Source: Gilliamella bombicola (GTDB taxonomy: Bacteria; Pseudomonadota; Gammaproteobacteria; Enterobacterales; Orbaceae). Taken from it: a DNA stretch of 64,000 nt. Location of the stretch: assembly GCF_900094945.1 (NCBI RefSeq), contig NZ_FMAQ01000007.1, positions 1 through 64,000 on the forward strand, written 5' to 3'. How positions within the stretch are numbered: the stretch's first letter is position 1; each line of letters starts with the position of its first letter. The translations under genes were made by a program, and so were the position numbers. Positions 13,973 through 23,179 of the stretch are shown here, piece by piece. The notes beneath the pieces were generated by a model. That model worked only from the letters and a program-made list of their open reading frames with translations. It had not been told where the DNA came from and made no database searches.

Positions 13973-15367
13973 ATGACAACATCAGAATCACAAGAAAGCC
14001 CTTATCCCAGTAGTTTAAAGAAAAATTTAAAAAATCGTCACCTTTTGATGATTTCTTTAGGTGGTTCGATTGGTACTGGGTTATTTATCGGTATCGCATC
14101 TCCACTGAGTACGGTTGGGCCATTAGGAACCATTATCGCCTATTTAATGGCAGGCTGCATAATGCTTTCAACTATGTTATGTTTAGGCGAGCTTTCTTGT
14201 GCATTTCCTCATGCAGGCTCTTTTCAACATTATGCGTTAATGTTTATACCCAATCCAATTTGGAGTTATACAATAGGTTGGTTATATTGGTTAAGTTGGG
14301 TGTTATCTATGGCTGCCGATTTGACTGCAGCATCAATGATCGCTAACCAAGTTTTTCCTTCCATTCCTATCTATATTTTTAGCCTTTTCATTTTAGTTAT
14401 CATTACGTCAGTGCATTTAATTTCAGTTCGTGCATTTGGCGAAAGTGAGTATTGTTTTTCAACGATCAAAGTATTTGCGATTATTGCTTTTATTTGTATT
14501 GGTGTTTATTTACTTTATCATCAATATACCCAAACACAGGTATTGCCAACATTCAGAACAGAGAGTGGGTGGTTTCCCAATGGTTTTTTTTCAATTTTTG
14601 TTTGTATGACTATTGTGACTTACTCATTTCAAGGCATCGAATTAATTGGGAATGCTGCAGGTGAAGCGCAATCTCCTCAATCAGTATTACCTAAAATTAT
14701 TACTGGCGTTGCTTTTCGTGTTATTTTATTTTATGTTTTAGCTATTGCCGTTTTAGCACTTGTTTATCCATACGGAACAGTACATGATGAAATTAGCCCG
14801 TTTGTATGGGTATTTAACCAAGCCGGAATTACATTTGCTTCGTATATGATGCTTTTTGTTATTTTTTGTGCAGCTATATCTGCAGCTAACTCAGCAATTT
14901 ATGCTAGTTCAAGAATGTTATGGTCTATGGCTCAAGATAATTTGGCACCAAAATATTTTTCAGAAGTCAATCAACGAGGTGTGCCTACAAAAGGTATACT
15001 ATTTATTGCTATTATTGCATTAGTCTCTTTGTTTTCTAAGTACATTGCAGCAGAAAAGCTTTATATTTATTTAGTCGCAAGCACTGGCCAAGTTGGGTGT
15101 TTTGCGTGGATTATTATTGCTTGGTGCCAGTATCAATTTCGTCACGGGGTGAATAGTGGTAAATATCCTAAAGAGATGATTAAGTTCAAATCACCATTGT
15201 TTCCTTGGCTTGCTGTCATTTCTATTATTATGAATATTGTTATTATTATTGGAGTGTGGTTTGGCGAGTCGGGTTACTTTATTTTGTTGTCAGAAGTGGT
15301 TTTAGTTATCGCTATTCTTATCTCTTACTTTTTTTATAAAAAGCGAAATCCAATCAAAAGTTATTAA
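13973..15367 (+). CDS. APC-family amino acid permease (LysP/AAT type)
   Basis: This is a 464-residue transporter with about twelve membrane segments. The N-terminus LKNRHLLMISLGGSIGTGLFIG is the classical amino-acid permease (AAT) signature, related to LysP and the S-methylmethionine permease. A later ITGVAFRVILFYVLAIAVL segment also fits. It is a proton-coupled uptake type rather than an exchanger, and would import the basic amino acid used by the cluster. It begins only 21 bases after a strong terminator, so expression likely depends on read-through. It corresponds in position to STM2357. Confidence 0.85.
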   Translation: MTTSESQESPYPSSLKKNLKNRHLLMISLGGSIGTGLFIGIASPLSTVGPLGTIIAYLMAGCIMLSTMLCLGELSCAFPHAGSFQHYALMFIPNPIWSYTIGWLYWLSWVLSMAADLTAASMIANQVFPSIPIYIFSLFILVIITSVHLISVRAFGESEYCFSTIKVFAIIAFICIGVYLLYHQYTQTQVLPTFRTESGWFPNGFFSIFVCMTIVTYSFQGIELIGNAAGEAQSPQSVLPKIITGVAFRVILFYVLAIAVLALVYPYGTVHDEISPFVWVFNQAGITFASYMMLFVIFCAAISAANSAIYASSRMLWSMAQDNLAPKYFSEVNQRGVPTKGILFIAIIALVSLFSKYIAAEKLYIYLVASTGQVGCFAWIIIAWCQYQFRHGVNSGKYPKEMIKFKSPLFPWLAVISIIMNIVIIIGVWFGESGYFILLSEVVLVIAILISYFFYKKRNPIKSY

Positions 15368-15371
15368 TGTA

Positions 15372-15420
15372 ATTGTATGTAATCACTTAGCAATATTATT
15401 TAAGTGTGATTACATACAAT
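15372..15420. terminator. Large hairpin between convergent permease and MarC-family genes
   Basis: ATTGTATGTAATCAC (15372-15386) pairs perfectly with GTGATTACATACAAT (15406-15420), a 15-bp stem with a 19-base interior. It lies in a 76-base convergent gap. No strong T-run is present, so a bidirectional end or transcript-stabilising role is inferred from position. Confidence 0.6.
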
Positions 15421-15443
15421 CAGTTTTGAGTTATTGTATTTGG

Positions 15444-16046
15444 TTATTTTAAAAAGGCGGATATTCCCGTAAACACAACTTGTGCTGCAATGGCAGATAT
15501 GAGTAATCCTGTTAGTTTTGATAAAATCGCAATGCCTGTATTTTTTAATACTTTTGCAATAGTTTTGGCGCATAACAGCATAATGTAAATTCCCATTGAT
15601 GCAACAAATAATGAAATAGCGCCAACCGTATTTGATACAATTCCAATTGAGCTTGTCCCCATAACGATGATGGTACCAATAGATGCAGGCCCCATACATA
15701 GTGGGATAGCAAGTGGGACAACGCTAATATCATCGTCACTGTTAATTTTGTTTTTTTCTGGCGAATCGTTCATAAGCGAAACTGCAGTAATGAACAATAA
15801 TGCTCCTGAACCAATACGAAATGCATCAAGAGTAAAACCGAAAACGCTAAACATGGTGTTACCAAAAAAGAATAGTACTATGCCAATGATAAAAACAGAA
15901 CAAGATGTTTTGAGTGCAGTTTTACGTCGTAGCTGTTCATCATATTGTTTAGTGCCACTTAAAAATGCACTCAGGACAGCTGGTGGCGTCATTAATGCAA
16001 ATAGTTTTACTGTTGTGGATAAAATAGCAAAAATATAGTCAATCAT
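15444..16046 (-). CDS. MarC/UPF0056 family inner-membrane protein
   Basis: This is a 200-residue protein with six hydrophobic segments, a LMTPPAVLSAFLS motif in the first one (usually DP-x-G-N-x-P in the family) and a central PLAIPLCMGPASIGTIIV segment, the diagnostic MarC core. The family was once linked to multiple antibiotic resistance, but its transport function remains unsettled. It lies downstream of rplS on the same strand's far side, separated by the rplS terminator, so it is probably a separate unit. Confidence 0.85.
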   Translation of the reverse strand: MIDYIFAILSTTVKLFALMTPPAVLSAFLSGTKQYDEQLRRKTALKTSCSVFIIGIVLFFFGNTMFSVFGFTLDAFRIGSGALLFITAVSLMNDSPEKNKINSDDDISVVPLAIPLCMGPASIGTIIVMGTSSIGIVSNTVGAISLFVASMGIYIMLLCAKTIAKVLKNTGIAILSKLTGLLISAIAAQVVFTGISAFLK

Positions 16047-16128
16047 AGCTCATCTTTTATATTAATTTTTTAAACTACGTCAATTTATCAACGTTATTGC
16101 TACGTTGACATTATTTTTATCATATATA

Positions 16129-16152
16129 AAAACGGTCACCATAAAGGTGACC
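16129..16152 (-). terminator. Terminator of the rpsP-rimM-trmD-rplS operon
   Basis: GGTCACC (16134-16140) and GGTGACC (16146-16152) form a perfect stem with a 5-base loop. On the minus strand it is followed by GTTTTTA. It lies about 40 bases after the rplS stop. Confidence 0.88.
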
Positions 16153-16191
16153 ATCTTAATCTGATATTTTTTATTGATAGCCAATAAAAAG

Positions 16192-16575
<384 letters not shown>

Positions 16576-17328
16576 TTAATCGCTTTGTTTATTACTGTAT
16601 TCATGTTTAAATTCAGCAAGTAAACATTGCTCTTCATCAGTCAGAGCTAGATTTGCAAGAAGATCTTCTCTTCTTAACCAAGTTCGTCCTAGTGATTGTT
16701 TCAATCGCCAACGACGAATCGCTTCATGGTGACCAGACATTAACACATCAGGCACCGCCATTCCATCTAACACCTCAGGCCGAGTATAGTGTGGACAATC
16801 GAGTAAACCGTTAGCAAAAGAGTCTTCCTCTGCTGATGATTGATGATTTAATACACCAGGAATAAATCTTGCAAGTGCATCAATCATTGTCATCGCCGGT
16901 AATTCACCGCCACTTAACACGTAATCCCCAATTGACCATTCTTCATCAATTTCGGTTTGGATAACGCGTTCATCTATGCCTTCGTATCGTCCACAAATTA
17001 AAATTAGTTTTTCATTTTGGGACAATTCGCAAACACCTTGTTGGTTTAATTTGCGCCCTTGTGGGGAAAGATAGATTACTTTTGTATCGTCCCCAGCTAC
17101 TGCTTTTGCCGCATGAATTGCATCTTTTAGTGGTTGTACCATCATTAACATGCCTGGACCGCCACCATAAGGTCTGTCATCAACAGTCTTATGCTTGTCA
17201 TGCGCAAAATCGCGCGGGTTCCAATAATCTACTGTTAACAGTCCGTTTTTAACTGCTCGACCAGTCACGCCATAACAGGTAATGGCTTGAAACATTTCGG
17301 GAAAAAGGCTAATAATGCCAATCCACAT
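16576..17328 (-). CDS. trmD: tRNA (guanine-N1)-methyltransferase
   Basis: TrmD methylates G37 of tRNAs next to the anticodon, using S-adenosylmethionine, and prevents frameshifting. The 250-residue protein has the SPOUT trefoil-knot segments [23 protein letters not shown] and [16 protein letters not shown], and the N-terminal [21 protein letters not shown] precedes the ATG. It lies between rimM (16 bases) and rplS (33 bases). Confidence 0.99.
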   Translation of the reverse strand: MWIGIISLFPEMFQAITCYGVTGRAVKNGLLTVDYWNPRDFAHDKHKTVDDRPYGGGPGMLMMVQPLKDAIHAAKAVAGDDTKVIYLSPQGRKLNQQGVCELSQNEKLILICGRYEGIDERVIQTEIDEEWSIGDYVLSGGELPAMTMIDALARFIPGVLNHQSSAEEDSFANGLLDCPHYTRPEVLDGMAVPDVLMSGHHEAIRRWRLKQSLGRTWLRREDLLANLALTDEEQCLLAEFKHEYSNKQSD

Positions 17329-17344
17329 AGTTCTACCTTACCAA

Positions 17345-17875
17345 TTAAAAAGCTGGATCCCAATCGACCACAATCGTTTTTGTTGTTAAATCTACTTGTT
17401 TAATAAATTGATCTTCAACAAAAGGAATCAAACGTTCTGTTGCTCCAAATGCATCTTTTAGGTTTGCTTTAACAACCAATACATCATTAGAGCCGGTTTC
17501 CATTAAATCTGTCACCAGGCCTAAGTCATAACCATTAACTGTTTTGACTCGACAGCCAATGAGATCCTTCCAATAAAAATCACCATTACTAAGTGCTGGT
17601 AATTTTTCTGCATCAACAAATACTTCGATATTGGTTAATGCAATTGCTTGATCGCGATCATCAATGCCTTTGAGTTTCACAATCATATCATGATTATGTG
17701 GTTTAAAGCTTTCTACGATTACTTCTTGCCATTGCCCAGCACGCTGGATATACCAAGGGGTGTAATCAAAAATGTTATCTGGAAATTCTGTAAACGAAAA
17801 AATCCTGAGCCATCCGCGAATGCCGTAGCTTGAACCAAGTTTACCAACAACAATGAGATTCTCAGTATTCATCAT
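17345..17875 (-). CDS. rimM: 16S rRNA-processing protein RimM
   Basis: RimM assists maturation of the 30S head and binds ribosomal protein S19. The 176-residue protein has the N-terminal RimM domain ([20 protein letters not shown]) and a C-terminal PRC-barrel-like half ([22 protein letters not shown] ... DVLVVK). Two consecutive ATG codons are possible starts (17875 and 17872), and no strong ribosome site decides between them. It lies 22 bases downstream of rpsP. Confidence 0.97.
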   Translation of the reverse strand: MMNTENLIVVGKLGSSYGIRGWLRIFSFTEFPDNIFDYTPWYIQRAGQWQEVIVESFKPHNHDMIVKLKGIDDRDQAIALTNIEVFVDAEKLPALSNGDFYWKDLIGCRVKTVNGYDLGLVTDLMETGSNDVLVVKANLKDAFGATERLIPFVEDQFIKQVDLTTKTIVVDWDPAF

Positions 17876-17897
17876 TACAGGACTATTAATTACTAAA

Positions 17898-18146
17898 TTA
17901 AGCAGCTTTTTGTGCTTGTTTGATCAATGCGTTAACACGATCAGAAACTGTTGCACCTAAACCAACCCAATGATTTACGCGATCAAGATCTAAACGTAAT
18001 TCTTCTGCTTTACCTTGTGCAATTGGATTAAAAAAGCCAACGCGCTCAATAAAACGACCATCACGTGGGTTACGGCTATCAGTGACAACTACTTGATAAA
18101 AAGGGCGCTTTTTAGAGCCACCACGAGCTAAACGAATAGTTACCAT
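17898..18146 (-). CDS. rpsP: 30S ribosomal protein S16
   Basis: The product is an 82-residue S16 with the family start [20 protein letters not shown] and the [17 protein letters not shown] core. AGAGGATG precedes the ATG. It is the first gene of the operon, driven by the promoter at 18212-18239. Confidence 0.99.
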   Translation of the reverse strand: MVTIRLARGGSKKRPFYQVVVTDSRNPRDGRFIERVGFFNPIAQGKAEELRLDLDRVNHWVGLGATVSDRVNALIKQAQKAA

Positions 18147-18211
18147 AACATCCTCTTAAATTAAAAAATAATCTTTTTTCTGCCCAACACGGACAAAATC
18201 AAAGCCCCAGA

Positions 18212-18239
18212 ATTATACTCTTTCTAGCAAAAAGTGCAA
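18212..18239 (-). promoter_or_regulatory. Sigma-70 promoter of rpsP operon
   Basis: On the minus strand TTGCAC (18239-18234) and TATAAT (18217-18212) are separated by 16 bases, about 65 bases before the rpsP ATG. Confidence 0.75.
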
Positions 18240-18303
18240 TGGCTGTTTCTTATCAATACCAAGTAGTAGCTTAAAAAGTGTATTTATTGAAAATAGAATA
18301 AAT

Positions 18304-18337
18304 CAAAATCCCAACAACTAACTTTGTTGGGATTTTG
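18304..18337 (-). terminator. Terminator after the AtuA-type operon
   Basis: There is a perfect 14-bp stem, CAAAATCCCAACAA (18304-18317) and TTGTTGGGATTTTG (18324-18337), with a 6-base loop. It lies 35 bases past the stop at 18373 and would end the 21345-18373 transcript before the rpsP promoter. Confidence 0.82.
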
Positions 18338-18372
18338 AAGTCATAATATATAATATAAATATAGGAAAAGCG

Positions 18373-18675
18373 CTATTCTATATCCATATCCATCAATGCA
18401 GCACTAAGGCCTTTACCATGCATATCAAGAGCTAAAGAACGTGTAACGCCACCGCCTAATGCTTCGTACATGACAAAATTTAATGCACCAATACTAGGTA
18501 GTTCATAACGAATTACTTTTCCTTTTACCGTATCTGAAAAGAATTCTTTTACTTTATCAGCGGTTACTGTGGCCTTTAGTTTTTCATAGTTATTGATGTC
18601 ATAAGCAATGACAGAAATGTTTGATATATTTCCTTTATCTCCAGTTCTTGAATGCGCAAGCTGTCTTAGTTTCAT
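18373..18675 (-). CDS. AtuA-like small C-terminal domain protein (split partner)
   Basis: This 100-residue protein corresponds to the small ferredoxin-fold domain that follows or accompanies AtuA. Its LRQLAHSRTGDKGNISNISVIAY and FVMYEALGGGVTRSLALDMHGKGLSAALMDM segments are typical. The start at 18675 has a perfect GGAGGT ribosome site, and a longer frame to 18723 would extend into the upstream gene. The stop codon of the large partner lies 2 bases before this start. In other bacteria the two parts are fused, so they probably act as one complex. The AtuA family name comes from acyclic terpene (citronellol/geraniol) catabolism; the substrate here is unknown. Confidence 0.85.
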   Translation of the reverse strand: MKLRQLAHSRTGDKGNISNISVIAYDINNYEKLKATVTADKVKEFFSDTVKGKVIRYELPSIGALNFVMYEALGGGVTRSLALDMHGKGLSAALMDMDIE

Positions 18676-18676
18676 T

Positions 18677-20014
18677 TTATACCTCCAAATAGCTGATAAC
18701 AGGTTTGACGAGTGTTCGTTCAATCAGTGTCGAGTCCATAGCAATAATCTCTTTAACTGATTTATAAGCTCCTCCTCCAGCAGCTGGACCATTGGTATAG
18801 AGTGCTTCAACTTCGTTACCTATTAAGTTTGCATCAGACTTACTTTTAAAACGTCCTGCAACACGAACTCTGACTTCATAAGGTTTGCTTGCTTGAGATA
18901 GTTTACTTCCATGTAAAGAGTTGACTCCAATAAGGTCAAAACGTAATTCATCGGCATTTACCCCAATGATTGATAAGCGTTCTTTGACTATATCAAGTGC
19001 TAATTGACCGCGATCTACTGCACCAGGACCTGCATAGCTCATTTCCCCTTCGCCAATAAAACCATCTAGGTAACCAACTGATACTTTTAATGTTTTAGTT
19101 TGCTCTCTACCCGTAGCACCGGTTACTGCGACTTGATCTTTTGCGATTTCTTTGAAAGTTACTTTTGAAAAATCGGCGACGACATCAGGGGTAATATAAT
19201 ATTCAGGATTATGTATTTCATATAGCATTTGTTCTTTACAAGTATCTACATTAACACAACCACCAGATTCAGGAACTTTGGTAATAAATGCTTCACCATT
19301 TTCGTTTATTTCAGCAATAGGAAAGCCTAAACGAGCAAGTCCTTGTACATCTTTGTAACCTGGATCAGCGTAATAACCGCCAGTTATTTGACCTGCACAT
19401 TCGAGTAAGTGCCCAATTAAAGTGCCTTTACCTAATTTATCCCAGTCAGTTAATGACCAACCAAATTCGTAAATCATTGGTGATAAAAATAGGGATGGAT
19501 CGGCAACTCGTCCAGTAATAACAATATCAGCACCAGCTTTAAGTGCATCAACTAATGCTTCACAACCCAAATAGGCGTTAGCCGAGACGATTTTTTTATC
19601 GGATTCGGAAACTTTTTTGTTAATATCATCAAGTTTAAGGTCTTGTTCAACAACAGATTGATAAACATCATCACCCTCAACAATAGCAATTTTTAATCCA
19701 GCTAAACCTAGCGATTGAGCAATCGATTGGATTGCTTTTCCTGCTGCTTGTGGATTAGCCGATCCCATATTGGTGATAATTTTTATTTTATTTTGAACAC
19801 AAAGTGGCAATACGGCACGCATTCTTGCTTCAAGTAATTCATTAAACCCAGCATTTGGATTAGTCTGTTTTTGTTTTTGACCTATTGCAATAGTTCGTTC
19901 TGCCAAGCATTCAAAAACTAAATATTGAATTTGTCCTTTTTGTGCTAACTCTACGGCCGGTTCAATACGATCGCCAGCATAACCAGCTCCACAACCAATT
20001 CTTATTTTTTTCAT
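18677..20014 (-). CDS. AtuA-family (DUF1446) acyl-metabolism protein
   Basis: This is a 445-residue protein of the AtuA/DUF1446 family. It starts MKKIRIGCGAGYAGDRIEPAVELA and contains NMGSANPQAAGKAIQSIAQSLGL, ADIVITGRVADPSLFLSP and ECAGQITGGYYADPGYKD, all characteristic. Biochemistry of the family is incomplete. It is part of the acyclic terpene utilisation cluster in Pseudomonas and occurs widely beside organic-acid carriers. Translation starts at 20014, 20 bases after the CitMHS carrier stop, so carrier and enzyme are co-expressed. The inferred role is breakdown of a carboxylate imported by the carrier. The exact reaction is not known. Confidence 0.85.
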   Translation of the reverse strand: MKKIRIGCGAGYAGDRIEPAVELAQKGQIQYLVFECLAERTIAIGQKQKQTNPNAGFNELLEARMRAVLPLCVQNKIKIITNMGSANPQAAGKAIQSIAQSLGLAGLKIAIVEGDDVYQSVVEQDLKLDDINKKVSESDKKIVSANAYLGCEALVDALKAGADIVITGRVADPSLFLSPMIYEFGWSLTDWDKLGKGTLIGHLLECAGQITGGYYADPGYKDVQGLARLGFPIAEINENGEAFITKVPESGGCVNVDTCKEQMLYEIHNPEYYITPDVVADFSKVTFKEIAKDQVAVTGATGREQTKTLKVSVGYLDGFIGEGEMSYAGPGAVDRGQLALDIVKERLSIIGVNADELRFDLIGVNSLHGSKLSQASKPYEVRVRVAGRFKSKSDANLIGNEVEALYTNGPAAGGGAYKSVKEIIAMDSTLIERTLVKPVISYLEV

Positions 20015-20034
20015 AATTAAATACCTCTTGTAAT

Positions 20035-21345
20035 TTAAATCGGAAATACGCCAGTTACAACACAAGCAACAGTCATGATGATACTTGCTAACCATAAAAC
20101 TGGAATACTAAATTTTTGATGATCAGCTAAATCTACACCAGCAAGGCTGACAAGTAAGAATGTGGCAGGCGTTAATGGACTAACAGGGAAACCAGTTGTC
20201 ATTTGTCCCATAATAGAGGCTTGAGCAACTTGAATACTTGGGATACCTAACATTTCAACCGTATTAGCAACGACTGGCATAATACCGAAATAATAAGAGT
20301 CAGGATCGAAAATAAGGCTTAGTGGCATTGAGACAATACCAGTGATAAATGGTACATGGCTAGCAAAATGTTGAGGAATAAAGTTAACTGCAGATTCAGA
20401 CATTGCTTTAAGCATACCAGAACCAGTCATAATACCAGTAAATGCTCCTGCTGCGAATAAAATACTTGCCATCATTAGTGCGGCTTTTGCATGGGCATTA
20501 ATGCGTTCAGACTGCATTTTGACATTAGGGTAGTTGATCATCAATGCTAGTGTTAATGCAATCATAAAAGCAACAGTTGGGGAGATACGTGTAAATACCA
20601 TGGTAGATAAAACAGCAACAACTAGGCCGATATTAACCCAAAATAAATGAGGACGACGAAGTTTTTTCTCTTCTTCTGTTAATTCTTTTTCATGATGTGA
20701 AACATTGCTATTAGCAAGCATCCCTTCTTTAGTCAGTCCTAGACGCTTTTGTTCCTTTTTACCCCAGTAATAGCCCATAAATATCATAAATGTAAGTCCA
20801 ACTATTTGAGCTGGAATAAGTGGTACAAAAAGATCATGAGTCGAGATATTTAATGCGCTAGCAGCACGGATCATTGGTCCTGTCCATGGTAAAAAATTGA
20901 CACCAGCACTCAATGCGGTAATACCTATGAGCATACGTTTATCCATACCTAGTTTTGTGAATAAAGGTAACATAGTGGGGATCGTGACTAAAAAGGTTAC
21001 AGCTCCATTACCATCTAAGTGGGCAATTAATGCTAGGATACCTGTGCCAATAATAATTCTGATAGGGTTAGTGCCAACAAAACGTAATATACGTTTTATA
21101 ATTGGATCAAACATTCCCGCATCAGTAATAACACCAAAAAAGGTAATTGCAAATACAAACATAGCGGCCATAGGGGCAAGCTTTGTTATCCCTGCTACAA
21201 TATATTTTGGTGTTTCTAAACCCGAACCAGCAATTAAAGCGCCAATCGTGGGAATAATAATTAATGCTACAATGGGCGACATTCGCTTTGACATTATGCA
21301 ATAAAGCATAACGACAATAGTTAATATGCCTGTAAGTGCTAACAT
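20035..21345 (-). CDS. CitMHS-family citrate/carboxylate-metal:proton symporter
   Basis: This is a 436-residue carrier with about eleven to twelve membrane segments. GLETPKYIVAGITKLAPMAAMFVFAITFFGVITDAGMFDP and HLDGNGAVTFLVTIPTMLPL are diagnostic of CitMHS proteins such as Bacillus CitM and CitH, which move metal-citrate complexes with protons. A charged loop near residues 200-230 (KKEQKRLGLTKEGMLAN) is cytoplasmic. ATAAGGAGAG precedes the ATG. It is the first gene of a three-gene operon with the AtuA pair, divergent from a LysR regulator. Because of the AtuA neighbour the substrate may be a carboxylate other than citrate. Confidence 0.88.
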   Translation of the reverse strand: MLALTGILTIVVMLYCIMSKRMSPIVALIIIPTIGALIAGSGLETPKYIVAGITKLAPMAAMFVFAITFFGVITDAGMFDPIIKRILRFVGTNPIRIIIGTGILALIAHLDGNGAVTFLVTIPTMLPLFTKLGMDKRMLIGITALSAGVNFLPWTGPMIRAASALNISTHDLFVPLIPAQIVGLTFMIFMGYYWGKKEQKRLGLTKEGMLANSNVSHHEKELTEEEKKLRRPHLFWVNIGLVVAVLSTMVFTRISPTVAFMIALTLALMINYPNVKMQSERINAHAKAALMMASILFAAGAFTGIMTGSGMLKAMSESAVNFIPQHFASHVPFITGIVSMPLSLIFDPDSYYFGIMPVVANTVEMLGIPSIQVAQASIMGQMTTGFPVSPLTPATFLLVSLAGVDLADHQKFSIPVLWLASIIMTVACVVTGVFPI

Positions 21346-21356
21346 AGATGCTCTCC

Positions 21357-21470
21357 TTATTCAAATAAATTTGCCATATAATACATAACTCAAAAGCAAA
21401 CAATTATTTGAATAAGATATAAATATAGTTGTAATGAAAATAAGTCGCCATTTATTTGAAATACAAATAA
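21357..21470. promoter_or_regulatory. Repeated TTATTTG-type palindromes, candidate LysR operators
   Basis: Three related palindromes occupy the divergent gap: TTATTCAAATAA (21357-21368), TTATTTGAATAA (21404-21415) and TTATTTG-N5-CAAATAA (21452-21470). They are spaced about 47-52 bases apart. The first overlaps the CitMHS ribosome site. In this AT-rich DNA chance is possible, but the shared half-site and spacing fit a LysR tetramer. Confidence 0.5.
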
Positions 21471-21720
21471 GTACAGCATTTAACTAAATATATTTTTTTG
21501 ATTAAAGTTTTTGTTATTCATATAGTTATTTTTTTCTTGAAAATTTTTTAAATTTTTACCTAAACGTAGGTCACAAAAAATAAAAATTGATTTTGATAAC
21601 TTGTTAAAATAAATAAAAAATGTGATAGAGTTTTGTTATGGCGATAAATTAGCATTTAAATAAAAATGATGGATTCTTTTTATAATGCTGGCAAATTATG
21701 AGAGATAAATTAATTATAAT

Positions 21721-22608
21721 ATGAATATATCTATCAAACAGTTACGTGCGTTTTTGGCTTTGGCGGAAATGGAGAATTTTACTAAAGCTTCGGAGTTAGT
21801 CAATTTGTCCCAACCAGCTTTTAGTGCCCTTATTGCTACATTAGAACAAGAAATTGGCTTTAGGTTATTTGATCGGGATACAAGAAAAGTTCAGCTTAAT
21901 TTTGATGGATTTTATTTTATCGAATTAGCTCGTAATCTTGTCCATAGTTATGATAATACCATTGAAAACATTAAACGTTATGCGAATGGTGAAGAAGGTT
22001 GTATTACTGTCGCTGTTCTACCTTCTTTAGCCGTGAAATGGTTGCCTGAAGTAATCGCAAAATTTTATGTAGAAAATCCTGAAATCAGGGTTAAAATTTT
22101 AGATACTCAATGGGATAGGTGTTTACATGCCATTATTGATAATTCAGCTGATATTGCCATTGCAGCAGGGACACCAACGTTAAAGGATATTCAAGCTGAA
22201 CTTTTATTTTCGGATGACTTTTATTTAATTTGTCATAGACAAAATGAGTTAGCCAAAAAAGATTCTGTTCAATTAAAAGATTTGGAAGGTCAGCAATTTA
22301 TTGCATTTTCCCAAGGTACAAGCATTCGACTTTATACAGATCAACTAACTCAATTATATAATATTCAATATACTATGGAGGTCAGACAATTAACTACTAT
22401 GATGGGTTTGATTGCTGTAAACCAAGGCGTTAGCATCACTACAGGGTTAACGTTGTTTCAGTTTGAACATGATAATATTGCTATTATTCCCTTTAAAGAC
22501 CTTTCATTAAAACGAGCAGTATATTTGATTAAGAAAAAAGAAAGGCAGCTATCTCAACAGGCCGAAAAACTCTATAATTTTATTAAGAAAAATAATATTA
22601 AAGATTAA
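21721..22608 (+). CDS. LysR-family transcriptional regulator
   Basis: This is a 295-residue LysR protein. The winged helix-turn-helix is at residues 2-60 (ISIKQLRAFLALAEMENFTKAS ... LSQPAFSALIATLEQEIGFRLFDRDTR), followed by a linker helix and a periplasmic-binding-protein-like ligand domain (about 90-290). It is divergent from the CitMHS-AtuA operon, and the gap contains repeated palindromes, so it most likely controls that operon with its carboxylate substrate or a derivative as inducer. The ribosome site before the ATG is weak. Confidence 0.93.
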   Translation: MNISIKQLRAFLALAEMENFTKASELVNLSQPAFSALIATLEQEIGFRLFDRDTRKVQLNFDGFYFIELARNLVHSYDNTIENIKRYANGEEGCITVAVLPSLAVKWLPEVIAKFYVENPEIRVKILDTQWDRCLHAIIDNSADIAIAAGTPTLKDIQAELLFSDDFYLICHRQNELAKKDSVQLKDLEGQQFIAFSQGTSIRLYTDQLTQLYNIQYTMEVRQLTTMMGLIAVNQGVSITTGLTLFQFEHDNIAIIPFKDLSLKRAVYLIKKKERQLSQQAEKLYNFIKKNNIKD

Positions 22609-22630
22609 CCAATAATTTTTGGGGTATACA

Positions 22631-23005
22631 TTATTTTTTTGTTTTTTTCTTTATAAAAGCCCGTTTTAGAACATCAAAGAAACTAAGTGATCTGACCATT
22701 TTTTGCCCGTCAACATAAACTCGAATAGCTTTTAATACTTTTTTGGGTTCTTTAGATGCAAAGGTGAAAGTTCCATTTTTCTTGGTCTGAATAGAATAAC
22801 GGGGAATCCATTTGCCACCTAACAGGACTGATGCAATAACATAATCAATTTCATCCCATGGTATTTGAATATATTTACGAGGATCATGCTGGTGGTAAAA
22901 CTCAAAGGCTTTGTCACCGATCATTATGTTACCATACTCTGAAAAACCAACGAAAGCAGTTGCTTGAATGGTTAAGTCTACTTTAGTGTTTAATGATTGA
23001 GCCAT
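22631..23005 (-). CDS. DUF956 (ManO-like) protein of mannose-PTS loci
   Basis: This 124-residue soluble protein is of the DUF956 family, also called ManO, found almost only next to mannose-class PTS genes. Recognisable features are FVGFSEYGNIMIGDKAFEFYH, the YIQIPWDEIDYVIASVLLGGKWIPRY core and the lysine-rich tail. In Gram-positive bacteria it has been described as a regulator of the man operon; a role here is inference. It lies downstream of manZ but beyond a probable terminator at 23115-23147, so it may be expressed mainly by read-through or from its own promoter. Confidence 0.85.
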   Translation of the reverse strand: MAQSLNTKVDLTIQATAFVGFSEYGNIMIGDKAFEFYHQHDPRKYIQIPWDEIDYVIASVLLGGKWIPRYSIQTKKNGTFTFASKEPKKVLKAIRVYVDGQKMVRSLSFFDVLKRAFIKKKTKK

Positions 23006-23114
23006 TATTATCCATAAGTAAGTTTGTGTTTTGTAAATTATACTACTATTTAAACCATAACGTGGGTTGAAAATAGCTACTTTATTGAGACGTTATAATA
23101 AGATGACGATATAT

Positions 23115-23147
23115 AAAAAGCACTATATATTAAAATATAGTGCCTTT
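23115..23147 (-). terminator. Probable terminator after manZ
   Basis: CACTATAT (23121-23128) pairs with ATATAGTG (23135-23142). On the minus strand the stem is followed by CTTTTTATA. It separates manZ (ends 23180) from the DUF956 gene. Confidence 0.7.
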
Positions 23148-23179
23148 TAAGAAAATTTTATAAAACGTTATGCTTTGCT

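Noticed and set aside
20897..21304. 135-codon plus-strand frame opposite the CitMHS carrier
   Set aside because: It is antisense to a secure membrane protein and low-complexity (Ile/Pro/Val rich), as expected from reverse reading of hydrophobic codons.
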